Source: Phycisphaerales bacterium (GTDB lineage Bacteria; Planctomycetota; Phycisphaerae; Phycisphaerales; UBA1924). From it: 35,383 nucleotides of DNA. The position numbers and the translations under genes were made by a program. The stretch covers positions 1 through 35,383 of the forward strand of contig JAFIFZ010000034.1 in assembly GCA_020831775.1 (NCBI GenBank), in the 5' to 3' direction. Each line of letters starts with the position of its first letter. Position 1 is the stretch's first letter. This document shows positions 16,901-23,810 of this stretch, piece after piece. Under the pieces are notes generated by a model that had not been told where the DNA came from, ran no database searches, and saw nothing but the letters and a program-made list of their open reading frames with translations.

Positions 16901-18115
16901 TCGGCGGGGCTGGCCAACTGGGCCCGCAACCGTTACGGCGTCGAGATCGACCCCTCAGAGCTCCGCACCGGCGGGCCCGAGGAGCGCCGCCATCTCTTCA
17001 CCACGCTCTGCGAGGCCGCCGACCAGCGCATCGAAGAGGCCGAACTCTCGGGCCTGAGCGAGTTCCTCCAGCCCGACTACGGCGTGCACCAGCTCGTCGC
17101 GTGGGCGGAGCGCAAGTTCGGCTTCAAGATCCCGCCCGAGCGCATCAAGGAGGCGATCGAGGACGACGACAAGACGCCCGTCGATGTCGTCATGAACGAG
17201 GCCGAGACCCTCTACCGCAAGCGCGAGATCGAGTACCCCGTCGACTACGCCATGGAGCTCACCATGGCCCTGATGCGTCAGTCTCCGGCCGACGCGGCCC
17301 AGGGCCTGTGCGACTGGGCCAGGACCCGCTTCGGCTACCAGATGGACGCCGAGAAGCTCAAGACCACGCCGCCGGCCAAGGTCCGCGAGCAGCTCCTCGA
17401 GTCCTCGCGGCGGTTCGTCGAGGAAAACCGCATCGAGCAGGAGATCAACGACGCCCTCGCCTGCAAGGACGACGAAGAACTCGACCGCCACCTCAAGGAC
17501 CGCTTCGGCGTCGGCATCACCGACCGCATGCGCTGGCTGGAGCCCGACCGTCGTGAGGACGCGATCCGCGCCCGCGTCGAGTCCATCCTCCGCGCCGAGC
17601 TGCTAGAGCTCGAGCGGGCGATCCTGCTGGAGACCTTCGACAACACCTGGCGTGAGCACCTCTACGAGATGGACCAGCTCAACGACTCGATCCGCTTCCG
17701 CGCCTTCAGCCAGCAGGACCCGCGCATCGCCTTCAAGAAGGAGGGCTCGCGCATCTTCACCGAGATGCTCTCGACCGTCCGCGGACGCGTCACCGATGTC
17801 GTCTTCAAGGCCCGCATCAGCCCCGCCGCGATGATCCAGCAGCAGATGCAGCAGCGTCAGGCCCAGGAGCAGGCCCGGGCCCAGGCCGAGGCGAGGGCCG
17901 GCCAGCAGCGGCAGATGCCCGCCTCGGGCGCCGGCTCGGCCCCACTGGGCGGCAACATCGCAGGCCCCGGCCTGCCAGAGCATGGCCCGTCCCCCGTGAT
18001 GCCCGAGAAGGACGGGCGCAAGGCCGAGGAAGAAAAGCCCCTCACCCCCGAGGAGCAGCTCGAAGCGGCCAAAGCCGCACGCGAGGCCGACCGGGCCAAG
18101 TCACGCAAGCGCTGA
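13910..18115 (+). CDS. secA: Preprotein translocase ATPase SecA, extended form
   Basis: A 1,401-residue motor ATPase that drives exported proteins through SecYEG; E. coli SecA has 901. ATG at 13910 with GGTGA upstream is preferred to GTG at 13901. Landmarks are Walker A MKTGEGKT (207-214), DEVD (316-319), the NBD2 motif NMAGRGTDIKLG (from N664), IGTERHEARR (~792) and the end of the helical scaffold, DQLNDSIRFRAFSQQDPR. Extra material: a charged coiled-coil insertion (~360-415), about 115 residues between NMAGRGTD and IGTERH where E. coli has about 45, and a greatly enlarged wing region (about 1000-1230) with repeated L-x2-W-A units. The tail is Gln/Ala-rich, then charged, ending SRKR; the usual C-terminal zinc motif (CxCxSG...CH) is absent. 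It follows the small secreted ORF and ends in a terminator at 18167. Confidence 0.97.
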   Translation: MANEGIPLIGPLLYKLIGSRNERFVKKYTARVEAINELEPKIREMSDQQLREMIVKFREEHDKGSGPEDLMIEAFAVAREAMDRHVGIRSIFNPEHKFDPKTLPESLRELYARTKERMDEAPVYVPRTWMLQNQHDQRPENALPDEDDRFLGSADIIRGWQYVEIPLELYEAVRELYPESRPPFRSRPFDVQLIGGMVLAGGKISEMKTGEGKTIVGPLAAYLAACVRMKVHVVTVNDYLVQRDRDWTFPFFHGLGLTVAAIHPQHVQPEDIKRHMYRCDIVYGTTAEFGFDFLRDNMKRLADQQVQRRRDYAIVDEVDSILIDEARTPLIISGLAREDKPRYDFADQLARHLVEKQKPWAAADKKVRACVETIKGLEGDIRQAKDKGKVPELQARLKDEKAKLIELERDRDQYTQYYEVHDDRKNAYLTHEGTAEAQRKAGLGSFYVDENTDIPHLLQQAVRAHTVYQLDRDYVVMNLPDQFSGRPSPSIVIVDTNTGRPMVGRQWSDGLHQAIESKEGVPIKEETQTIASITIQNFFKMYRKLAGMTGTADTEAQEFHDIYGLDVVSIPTNKAVVRRDYPDMVYLRAKDKWEQIVDEIKTFHDVGRPILVGTTSVAKSEMLSQMLTQKHGVKHEVLNAKQHEREGQMITDAGQLGAVMIATNMAGRGTDIKLGSFTREQLLEHWLRRGIAPRGVTTEASEEELRSAIYRKIAPNVIPDMRKREAEEMDPAQLQRTMLEHWAREATYLSDKAITSMSDDELREAISETGRMLIHDIRWFSNIEDLGGLHVIGTERHEARRIDNQLRGRSGRQGDKGSSRFYVSLEDELMQRFGGETMMKILPRLGLKEGDSIESPMLSKRIEAAQKKIEEHMFHSRKQLLEYDEIREHQRQHFYGTRQRVLEGRDVRGLIFDFVEESVSEAVDEYLDPMFPAERAAEYAKNVLDCSILPERLKGKDLGEMEQAIRKDARDDARQNIDITLGEYVPIEGSEISVDFDSAGLANWARNRYGVEIDPSELRTGGPEERRHLFTTLCEAADQRIEEAELSGLSEFLQPDYGVHQLVAWAERKFGFKIPPERIKEAIEDDDKTPVDVVMNEAETLYRKREIEYPVDYAMELTMALMRQSPADAAQGLCDWARTRFGYQMDAEKLKTTPPAKVREQLLESSRRFVEENRIEQEINDALACKDDEELDRHLKDRFGVGITDRMRWLEPDRREDAIRARVESILRAELLELERAILLETFDNTWREHLYEMDQLNDSIRFRAFSQQDPRIAFKKEGSRIFTEMLSTVRGRVTDVVFKARISPAAMIQQQMQQRQAQEQARAQAEARAGQQRQMPASGAGSAPLGGNIAGPGLPEHGPSPVMPEKDGRKAEEEKPLTPEEQLEAAKAAREADRAKSRKR

Positions 18116-18166
18116 AAGGGTCGGCCGCGCCTTCTACCCGGCCGCAAATAGCTGGAGTCAACAAAC

Positions 18167-18205
18167 AACAACCGGCGTCGCCTCAGCGGGGCGGCGCCGG
18201 TTGTT
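18167..18205 (+). terminator. Terminator after secA
   Basis: AACAACCGGCG (18167-18177) pairs perfectly with CGCCGGTTGTT (18195-18205) around a GC-rich loop, and the distal arm runs into TTGTTTGTTC. The upstream flank ACAAAC repeats the pattern, so the reverse strand also ends T-rich; it probably works for both secA and the convergent gene ending at 18247. Confidence 0.75.
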
Positions 18206-18246
18206 TGTTCTCAATGAATTCCGTCGGCCGGGCGTTGGCAAACCGC

Positions 18247-18861
18247 TCAGCGGGCGGGCATGTATCGCCGGGCGCGGGCCTTGCCGTCGTCGGGCACCGG
18301 CGTCCCGTCGATGCGGAACTTGTCCATCTCCCCGGCCTTGCAGAGCTTGGCGAGGGCCTGGTTCACCGTCGACTTGAGCGACTTCCACGCCGCCTTTGAC
18401 TCGTACCCGACCTCGGGCAGGGCCTCGGCGATCTCGTCGGTCGTCAGGGGCTCGTCGTAATCGGAGAGCTCCCAGATCGCCATGATCGCGTCCTCGATGG
18501 TGCGGGGCTTGCCGTTGTCGTCCGTCGAAGAACGCCGAGGCGTCTGGGAGGGCTTGGCCTCCGTGACGGCGGCCAGCGGAGCGGCGGCGCCCTGCCTGCC
18601 CAGCATCCCGCTGAAGTTCGACATCCGACGATGCTGCTCGGAGATCAGGTTCGAGGCGTAGTCCTTGATCTCCTGGATTCTCGTGCGGGTGCGTTCGGCG
18701 ACGACCTCGTAGGCCTTGCGGGCCTCGCGTTCATCGACGCGTTCGGCCTCGATCCAGGCGGTGACCTTGTCCAGCCGCTCGGCGATCTCGACGAGCGACA
18801 TATTCTTCACATCTTCATCCGCATTAAAGGGCGGCTTCCATTGGCCCATATTCTCGGGCAT
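18247..18861 (-). CDS. Coiled-coil protein with C-terminal winged-helix-like domain, function unknown
   Basis: A 204-residue protein. ATG at 18861 has an excellent AGGAGG eight bases upstream; the open frame extends further but is not credible. Residues 20-85 are strongly helical and charged (SLVEIAERLDKVTAWIEAER, VAERTRTRIQEIKDYASNLI) and probably form a coiled coil. A Ser/Thr/Pro linker follows. Residues 125-204 (TIEDAIMAIWELSDYDEPLT, TDEIAEALPEVGY, AWKSLKSTVNQALAKLCKAG) have the helix order of a winged-helix or HARE-type helix-turn-helix domain. A nucleoid or transcription role is plausible but unproven. It is convergent with secA. Confidence 0.75.
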   Translation of the reverse strand: MPENMGQWKPPFNADEDVKNMSLVEIAERLDKVTAWIEAERVDEREARKAYEVVAERTRTRIQEIKDYASNLISEQHRRMSNFSGMLGRQGAAAPLAAVTEAKPSQTPRRSSTDDNGKPRTIEDAIMAIWELSDYDEPLTTDEIAEALPEVGYESKAAWKSLKSTVNQALAKLCKAGEMDKFRIDGTPVPDDGKARARRYMPAR

Positions 18862-19142
18862 GGCCACGGCCTCCTGTATATGTCTTCCGGGCTCCGGACC
18901 GATTACACATGATCCGGGAGGCTTGTCGTAGCCGATCCGGACTCGTCTGTCAAAGCAAGTTTGCCCATCTTCCCGCCGGAAGCAAGTTTTTCGTGGTTCT
19001 GGGGCCTTTTCGCCGACGCATCCGGGGCGGGGGGGCGTGCGTACCGGACCATGCCGGCCGGGAAGAGTCGCTAAACTCAAGGGGCGGGACGGGGCCGGCC
19101 GGGTCCCGACCGATTGCAGCCAGACAGCCCGGGAGGGCCGCC

Positions 19143-20009
19143 ATGCCGAAGTCAGCAGCCAGAACACGCGGGCTGGGGTCGAGAGTCCAGCGGGCCTTCA
19201 CGCTCGTCGAGCTCCTCGTGGTCGTGGGCATCATCACCGTTCTGATGGGGCTGGTGATCACCGCGGGCGTCCTCGTCACCGGGGGCGGGCGCGAGAACCA
19301 GACGCTCAACACCCTCCGCACGCTCGAGCAGACGCTCAACAGCATGTTCGCCGACCTCGGCGGGCGCGCGCCCGATCCGTTCGTCGAGATCCCCGGCCGA
19401 TCCGGGCTGATCTACCCCGTCGCCGACGCCAGAAACATGAGTTCCAACGACCGGGCGATGATCAACTCCGTCGGACTCTTCATGCTCCAGGCCGAGGCGC
19501 TGGGCCGCCCCGCCGAGAGCCTCAAGGGCCTCAGCTCCCGCATCGTCCGGCGCTACACGCCCCACGAGATCGGCGTGCACGAGAACGACGACGCCATCCC
19601 CGACATGCCGACCGTCTTCGACGGCTTCGGCAACCCCATCCGCTATGTCCACCCGGTCTTCCAGGGCGAGCTCTACGGCGACCCGGCCCGCACCGCCTCG
19701 GGCGATGCGAGCCAGCCGATCCGCTTCAGCGAGCACCGCGAGTTTTTCGAGCTCGCAGGCCTCCGCCGCCCCGCCGACAAGCAGTGGGGCATCGGCAGCA
19801 TCCGGCGCAACGCCCAGGTGACCGGCGAGGGGCTCGACGGCGCCGCCGACTCCGACGGCGGGATCACCCCCTCGCAGCGGCCCTACTTCTACTCGATGGG
19901 CCCGAGCGGGCGCGTCGGCAGCAAGAGAACGACGGGGGGCGAGATCGTTGAGGACTACAACAAGGACAATGTGTACACCTCGGCGCCGAGGTTCCAGCAG
20001 CGGCAGTAG
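19143..20009 (+). CDS. Pseudopilin-like protein with type IV prepilin N-terminus
   Basis: A 288-residue protein. ATG at 19143 has GGGAGG six bases upstream. The N-terminus is a textbook prepilin signal: basic leader, cleavage expected between A18 and F19, then FTLVELLVVVGIITVLMGLV with the conserved Glu at mature position 5 and a single membrane helix. The rest is soluble, with Pro/Gly-rich parts (VFDGFGNPIRYVHPVFQGEL, SQRPYFYSMGPSGRVGS) as in type II secretion pseudopilins of the DUF1559/GspG-like style. The late NPIRYV and YFYSMGPSG stretches resemble the loop region of GspG. It is probably an inner-membrane pseudopilin in a type II secretion or pilus-like system; no other such genes lie in the window. 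Confidence 0.85.
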   Translation: MPKSAARTRGLGSRVQRAFTLVELLVVVGIITVLMGLVITAGVLVTGGGRENQTLNTLRTLEQTLNSMFADLGGRAPDPFVEIPGRSGLIYPVADARNMSSNDRAMINSVGLFMLQAEALGRPAESLKGLSSRIVRRYTPHEIGVHENDDAIPDMPTVFDGFGNPIRYVHPVFQGELYGDPARTASGDASQPIRFSEHREFFELAGLRRPADKQWGIGSIRRNAQVTGEGLDGAADSDGGITPSQRPYFYSMGPSGRVGSKRTTGGEIVEDYNKDNVYTSAPRFQQRQ

Positions 20010-20016
20010 GCCTTGT

Positions 20017-20034
20017 CCCAGGCCTTCGCCTGGG
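20017..20034 (+). terminator. Hairpin after the pseudopilin-like gene
   Basis: CCCAGGC (20017-20023) and GCCTGGG (20028-20034) with a CTTC loop, eight bases after the stop codon. No T-run. It is one of a group of palindromes in this spacer, so it may be a repeat element rather than a terminator. Confidence 0.5.
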
Positions 20035-20075
20035 AGGATGAGCTGTCCTTAGTCCCGGGCCAGAATTGTCTGAGT

Positions 20076-20093
20076 CCCGGGCCTCCGCCCGGG
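20076..20093. repeat. Palindrome related to that at 20017
   Basis: CCCGGGC (20076-20082) and GCCCGGG (20087-20093) with a CTCC loop. It shares the layout TCCC-RGGC-CTYC-GCCY-GGGAGG with the hairpin at 20017. Confidence 0.55.
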
Positions 20094-20180
20094 AGGGGGC
20101 GGCATCGGACGGCCATCGGGCCATCGGGGCAGCGGGCGCCGGGTGGCACGGCTCGCCGAGCCGTGGCTTCCCCCGCTTCC

Positions 20181-20370
20181 CAAACTCCGGCTCACCTGCT
20201 CGCCTGCTCGACCCTCGCCTGTTCTCGCCCGCCCCAGGCGGGCGCCCCTCTCCCGCTCTCGCCCGCCCCCGGCGGGCGTCCCCTTCCCGAACTCTGGCTC
20301 GCCTGCGCACCTGCTCGCCCCTCTCCTGCTCTCGCCCGCCCTGGCGGGCGCCCCCGCCCGCCGAAAGGCG
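20181..20370. repeat. Imperfect tandem repeat with embedded GC palindromes
   Basis: A unit starting near 20181 (CAAACTCCGGCTCACCTGCT) recurs near 20288 (CGAACTCTGGCTCGCCTGCG), about 107 bases on. Each unit carries CTCGCCCGCC-N2/3-GGCGGGCG palindromes: 20226-20244, 20260-20278 and 20333-20350, plus a degenerate one near 20355. There is no coding signal. It fills the spacer before tRNA-Pro. Confidence 0.7.
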
Positions 20371-20418
20371 GCCTCGGGCTTGCTGCCGCCCCGCCGGCGG
20401 CTACCATTGGACCACAGC

Positions 20419-20492
20419 CGGGGTGTAGCGCAGCTTGGTAGCGCGTCTCGTTCGGGACGAGAAGGTCGGAGGTTCGAATCCTCTCACCCCGA
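20419..20492 (+). tRNA. tRNA-Pro, anticodon CGG
   Basis: A 74-base cloverleaf. Acceptor CGGGGTG pairs with CACCCCG; D arm GCGC/GCGC; anticodon stem TCTCG/CGAGA around TTCGGGA, giving anticodon CGG; T arm GGAGG-TTCGAAT-CCTCT; discriminator A. CCA is not encoded. The body closely resembles E. coli tRNA-Pro. It borders a lower-GC segment on its 3' side, a usual integration site for mobile DNA. Confidence 0.97.
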
Positions 20493-20604
20493 TTGAAAAC
20501 GGAAGATTGCGGCGAAGTGCCGAACCGCGAGAGCCGACAGAATGTGTCGCAAAGCTCTGGCTCGCCGACAATCATGAATTACGCCCTTGGCAGTAAGCGC
20601 CCCC

Positions 20605-20610
20605 TATAAT
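20605..20610 (+). promoter_or_regulatory. Candidate -10 element of the NYN-domain gene
   Basis: A perfect TATAAT lies 30 bases before the ATG at 20640. No convincing -35 is seen at the usual distance. AAGGG about seven bases before the start is the ribosome site. Confidence 0.45.
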
Positions 20611-20639
20611 CGCGGGGTTGCCGAGCCCAAGGGTTTTTT

Positions 20640-21374
20640 ATGCGCACAGCAATTCTCATTGACGGAAGTTTCTTTCTTCACCGGTACCGCGTGCTGAAAG
20701 GCTCGAAGCCTCCTGGCGATGTCGCCAAGGAGCTCCACGCCATGTGTCGGGAGCATCTGCGGGAAAGACCGAAGTCAAGCAAGCAGCAAGCGAATCCGGA
20801 TCAGCAGCAGAGGCAGCGTCGAAGCGAGTTGTATCGGATCTTCTTCTACGATTGCAAGCCACTGCTGAAGAAAGCCCACAACCCGGTCAGCGGCCAATCG
20901 GTAGATTTCTCAAAGACCCAGACCGCCGGTTGGCGGATTCAGTTCCACGAGGAACTGAAGAAGCTTCGGAAGGTGGCGTTGAGGCTCGGGTATCTGAACG
21001 AACGAGGGGGGCACTGGGCGATACGCCCGGAAGTTCTGAAGCGTCTGCTTTCCGGCAAGGTGGCGGTCGGCGATTTATCTTCCGATGATGTCAAGTATGA
21101 AGTTCGCCAAAAGGGCGTAGACATGCGCATCGGGCTCGACATCGCATCGATGGCGTACAAGCGTCAGGTTGACCAAATCGTGCTCGTGGCGGGCGATAGC
21201 GACTTTGTGCCAGCCGCAAAGCTGGCTCGGCGAGAAGGAATCGACTTTGTGCTGGACCCGATGTGGGCGAACATTCGAGCCGATCTGCACGAGCATATCG
21301 ACGGTTTGCGATCTGTATTCCCGAGGCCGGATCGTCGCGACGAGGGCGAGAGCCGGCAGGAAGCTGGGTGTTAG
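20640..21374 (+). CDS. NYN-domain (PIN-like) ribonuclease-type protein
   Basis: A 244-residue protein. The NYN fold is seen at both ends: the N-terminal strand TAILIDGSFF with acidic D8, and later GVDMRIGLDIASMAYK (D161, D167) and IVLVAGDSDFVPAAKLAR (D186, D188), which together form the acidic metal site of this PIN-like nuclease superfamily. Between them lies a basic Gln/Arg/Lys-rich stretch (residues 40-65). NYN proteins are predicted to cut RNA; some occur in defence islands and stress systems. It is the first gene after tRNA-Pro, with lower GC than the core genes. Its cellular target is unknown. A perfect 9-bp hairpin follows at 21401. Confidence 0.85.
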   Translation: MRTAILIDGSFFLHRYRVLKGSKPPGDVAKELHAMCREHLRERPKSSKQQANPDQQQRQRRSELYRIFFYDCKPLLKKAHNPVSGQSVDFSKTQTAGWRIQFHEELKKLRKVALRLGYLNERGGHWAIRPEVLKRLLSGKVAVGDLSSDDVKYEVRQKGVDMRIGLDIASMAYKRQVDQIVLVAGDSDFVPAAKLARREGIDFVLDPMWANIRADLHEHIDGLRSVFPRPDRRDEGESRQEAGC

Positions 21375-21833
21375 CGCCCATTGAGACACCCGTTTCTAAG
21401 TCGCTAACTCGCGTCCAGTTAGCGATGCGGAGGCGCCGGAGTGCAGCAGGGAAGTTAGCCGGACATTAGCGGCTATCTTGAAACTTCGAAAACCTCAGAA
21501 AAATCGGCTTCAAAACCGGGTTCTGAGAGAGGTTCTAGCCTATAGGTGCCAGTCGGAGTGAGACAAGGCGGGCGCATCTCGCCGGTTGTTCGGGCGGGTT
21601 TTGATCGGGTTAGCTGTGACCATCGCGACACCCAAAACATAGCGATAGAGGCCAATAACATAGTCGATTCTTGACTTTTGGCCGGGAGATGTTGGTTAGG
21701 TGTGCTTGTATAGGTCAAGAAGACTCGCTCGGAAGACGATAGTGCGTCGTGATAGCCGAAATCGGGACGCTGCTCGGGCCCGACATGGATTTTCCTCGGG
21801 CGAACCAAGTCAAGGTTGAATTGGAGTGAAGAC
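21375..21833. other. Non-coding stretch inside the lower-GC segment
   Basis: It contains the hairpin at 21401-21425 and a second small one, TAGCCG (21456-21461) with CGGCTA (21470-21475) followed by TCTTG. An open frame on the minus strand covers part of it but has no family resemblance or ribosome site. I see no integrase, transposase or second copy of the tRNA 3' end. It presumably carries the promoter of the gene at 21834. Confidence 0.4.
21401..21425 (+). terminator. Hairpin after the NYN gene
   Basis: A perfect 9-bp stem, TCGCTAACT (21401-21409) with AGTTAGCGA (21417-21425), and a 7-nt loop, 26 bases after the stop. No T-run follows. Confidence 0.5.
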
Positions 21834-22349
21834 ATGGCACTGCGTCGTTGCAAGGAATGCGGCAAGGAAGTCAGCAGTAAGGCGCGGGCCTGTGTTGGCT
21901 GTGGGGCGCCTACCAAGCGACAATCCTCTCCGTTGGCAAAGTTAGTTGCATGGATGCTTATCGGCTCAGTTGGCTTGGCCATCATTGCTTCGGCAGTGAA
22001 GCAAGAGGATGGGGTCCCGAGCCGCGCAAGTGCGCAGTCAAGCACAACTGTCGAGAAGCCTGTGAGGCCCAAGAAATCCGCTGTAGATGCCGGGATCATA
22101 TTTACTGGAACTCAGTTCGTCATCGAGAACAAAAACGAATACGACTGGACGAATGTGCGAATGATAGTAAACTCCGGTATTTTATCCGGTGGTTACGCTC
22201 TTCGGGTATCACGGCTGGCAGCCGGTGAAACATACACGGTTGGTGCGGCGCAGTTCACGAAGTCTGATGGGGAGCGGTTTAACCCATTCAGTCATAAGCC
22301 CAGAAACTTCACAATTCACTGTAATGAGGGTCTGTTCACAGGAGGGTAG
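21834..22349 (+). CDS. Zinc-ribbon membrane-anchored protein
   Basis: A 171-residue protein. ATG at 21834 has GGAG seven bases upstream. The N-terminus is a zinc ribbon with two CxxC pairs (CKECGKEVSSKARACVGCG), followed by one membrane helix (KLVAWMLIGSVGLAIIASAV, about residues 40-60). The outer part (GTQFVIENKNEYDWTNVRMI) looks like an Ig-like or FxLYD-type beta domain. Proteins of this layout are common but poorly understood. It lies in the lower-GC segment and its stop codon overlaps the ribosome site of the next gene, so the two are probably translated together. Confidence 0.75.
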   Translation: MALRRCKECGKEVSSKARACVGCGAPTKRQSSPLAKLVAWMLIGSVGLAIIASAVKQEDGVPSRASAQSSTTVEKPVRPKKSAVDAGIIFTGTQFVIENKNEYDWTNVRMIVNSGILSGGYALRVSRLAAGETYTVGAAQFTKSDGERFNPFSHKPRNFTIHCNEGLFTGG

Positions 22350-22351
22350 GG

Positions 22352-22999
22352 GTGAGCTCCATCGGCATTCAGTTCGATTGCAAGCCATGGGCGGTTCGGA
22401 TCCCGCAGCTCATCCGCTACATGGAGCGAAGATATGTAGACGAGTTTTTTTCGACGGGACGCTTGAGACTTTCGTCATGGCGAGGGTGCTGGGAAGCGGA
22501 AGACGTGGAGCGATGTGACTGGTCGGAGGGTCGATACGAAGGGATGATTGGGAACTGTGCGACAGTCGCGTTCATGCCATCTGCTTGCCTGTTGTGTGCA
22601 AGTGCGATCGAGAGCGCAGAAATGGCGCAGATTTTTCAGGCGGATGCGGGTATTCGGGTTGTTCGTCCCTTGGAGTTCGCCCATGCGATTGCTCGGCAAC
22701 TTACAGAATCAGATGTGGGATTTGAAGGCGGCGAGTTTGGGTCGTGTACATACCGTGACGGAAAGTTTAATCATCGAAATGCGGCAATGCCGAACGACTT
22801 GTCGCGTCCAAAGGAAATCATGAATGCGATCAGCCGAAGTGTCAGCCAGGTTGTTTCGGAAGCCAGTTTTGTTAAGGATGTAAAATTCAGCAGCCAGGCT
22901 GAGTGGCGGTTTGTTTGGCGGGTCCAGAGGCTTGAGTCAAAGCATCTTGTGATAGAGTGTCCGGAGGCCGCTGTCCACTGCGAGGCTGCCGCATTCTAA
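22352..22999 (+). CDS. Hypothetical protein of the lower-GC segment
   Basis: A 215-residue soluble protein starting with GTG at 22352; AGGAGG lies six bases upstream and overlaps the end of the zinc-ribbon gene. I do not recognise the family with confidence. The order of motifs (RRYVDEFFSTGRLRLSSWRG, WSEGRYEGM, GSCTYRDGKF, QAEWRFVWRV) is loosely like DUF2971-type proteins, which have an FF..G start, an acidic-EG turn and a late EWRF strand; this is a weak comparison. Codon use is less GC-rich than in core genes, and the gene contains one of the four ACGT sites (22503). Confidence 0.6.
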   Translation: MSSIGIQFDCKPWAVRIPQLIRYMERRYVDEFFSTGRLRLSSWRGCWEAEDVERCDWSEGRYEGMIGNCATVAFMPSACLLCASAIESAEMAQIFQADAGIRVVRPLEFAHAIARQLTESDVGFEGGEFGSCTYRDGKFNHRNAAMPNDLSRPKEIMNAISRSVSQVVSEASFVKDVKFSSQAEWRFVWRVQRLESKHLVIECPEAAVHCEAAAF

Positions 23000-23329
23000 A
23001 GGCGAGTCCATTGAGTAGTTGTGCAGTGCCTCTCGTTGTGATTGGCCTGGTGTGCATGGCTTAGCGAAGCCAAGTAAGAGTGTTCGGGGAAGTAGGATCT
23101 GTCCGGAGCCCGGTTAACGACCAGGCTCTTTGCGGTGTGTGCGAGATTTGCGATGGCTACATAGAGTGTTATTGATGATGCGGGCGGGCCGTAGATCCAG
23201 ATAGTCTAACGCGGGCTGTGTGTGTGCAGAGGCAAAGTAGCACGCCTTGCTGCGGGGAAGTTGCCATGTTGATTCAGTACTGGATGGGGACTCCGGCTAC
23301 CATCTCACTTGCAATGGAGTTCCGATCCT
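23000..23329. other. Non-coding stretch at the end of the lower-GC segment
   Basis: About 330 bases without a credible gene. Base composition changes back to high GC at its right end, near 23330. No direct repeat of the tRNA-Pro 3' end was found that could serve as an attachment site. Confidence 0.4.
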
Positions 23330-23725
23330 ATGCCCATCCCCAAAGACATCCTCGCCTACAACGCCGCCCAGTCGCCCGGCGACAAGCGGATCTGTGACGC
23401 TCTTTGCAGGGCCATCGGCCGCGGCCTGCCGGGCGCCGAGTGCAAGATCTGGCACCGCCACCCGGTCTGGTTTCTCGAGGGCAACCCGATCGTCGGCTAC
23501 AGCAAGCTCAAGGGCTGCGTCCGCCTGCTGTTCTGGAGCGGCCAGTCCTTCGACGAGCCCGGCCTGGCGCCCGAGGGCAGTTTCAAAGCCGCCGAAGCCC
23601 GCTACACCGACGCCGCCGAGATCGACGCCGCCGACCTGGAACGCTGGCTCGCCAAGGCGGCCGAGATCCAGTGGGACTACAAGAACATCGTGAAGCGCAA
23701 GGGCAGGCTGGAGAGGTTGAAGTAG
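23330..23725 (+). CDS. DUF1801-type protein
   Basis: A 131-residue protein. ATG at 23330 (MPIPKDILAYNA); GGAG lies 12 bases upstream, which is long. The pattern IWHRHPVWFLEGNPIVGYSK, CVRLLFWSGQSFDEPGL and AKAAEIQWDYKNIVKRKGRL matches small proteins of the DUF1801/YdhG-like fold, for which no reaction is known. These genes often lie near AHSA1/ArsR regulatory genes, as here. Cytoplasmic. Confidence 0.75.
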   Translation: MPIPKDILAYNAAQSPGDKRICDALCRAIGRGLPGAECKIWHRHPVWFLEGNPIVGYSKLKGCVRLLFWSGQSFDEPGLAPEGSFKAAEARYTDAAEIDAADLERWLAKAAEIQWDYKNIVKRKGRLERLK

Positions 23726-23810
23726 GGGCGCGGGGTGTGGGGCGCTGGGCGCAGGGTGTGGCCGCTCGCCCCGGCGCCAGCCGCCTCGACGGCGGGGGAG
23801 CGGCACCGGG

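Noticed and set aside
20192-20575. Minus-strand frame containing GERIRTSDLLVPNETRYQAA
   Set aside because: This is the well-known false protein produced by translating the antisense strand of a tRNA; it lies over tRNA-Pro.
21473-22099. 208-codon minus-strand frame in the lower-GC segment
   Set aside because: Overlaps the zinc-ribbon gene in antisense, has no ribosome site and no recognisable family.
20419-23400. Attachment-site repeat or integrase for the island
   Set aside because: No second copy of the tRNA-Pro 3' end and no recombinase-like sequence could be found, so no mobile element is annotated.
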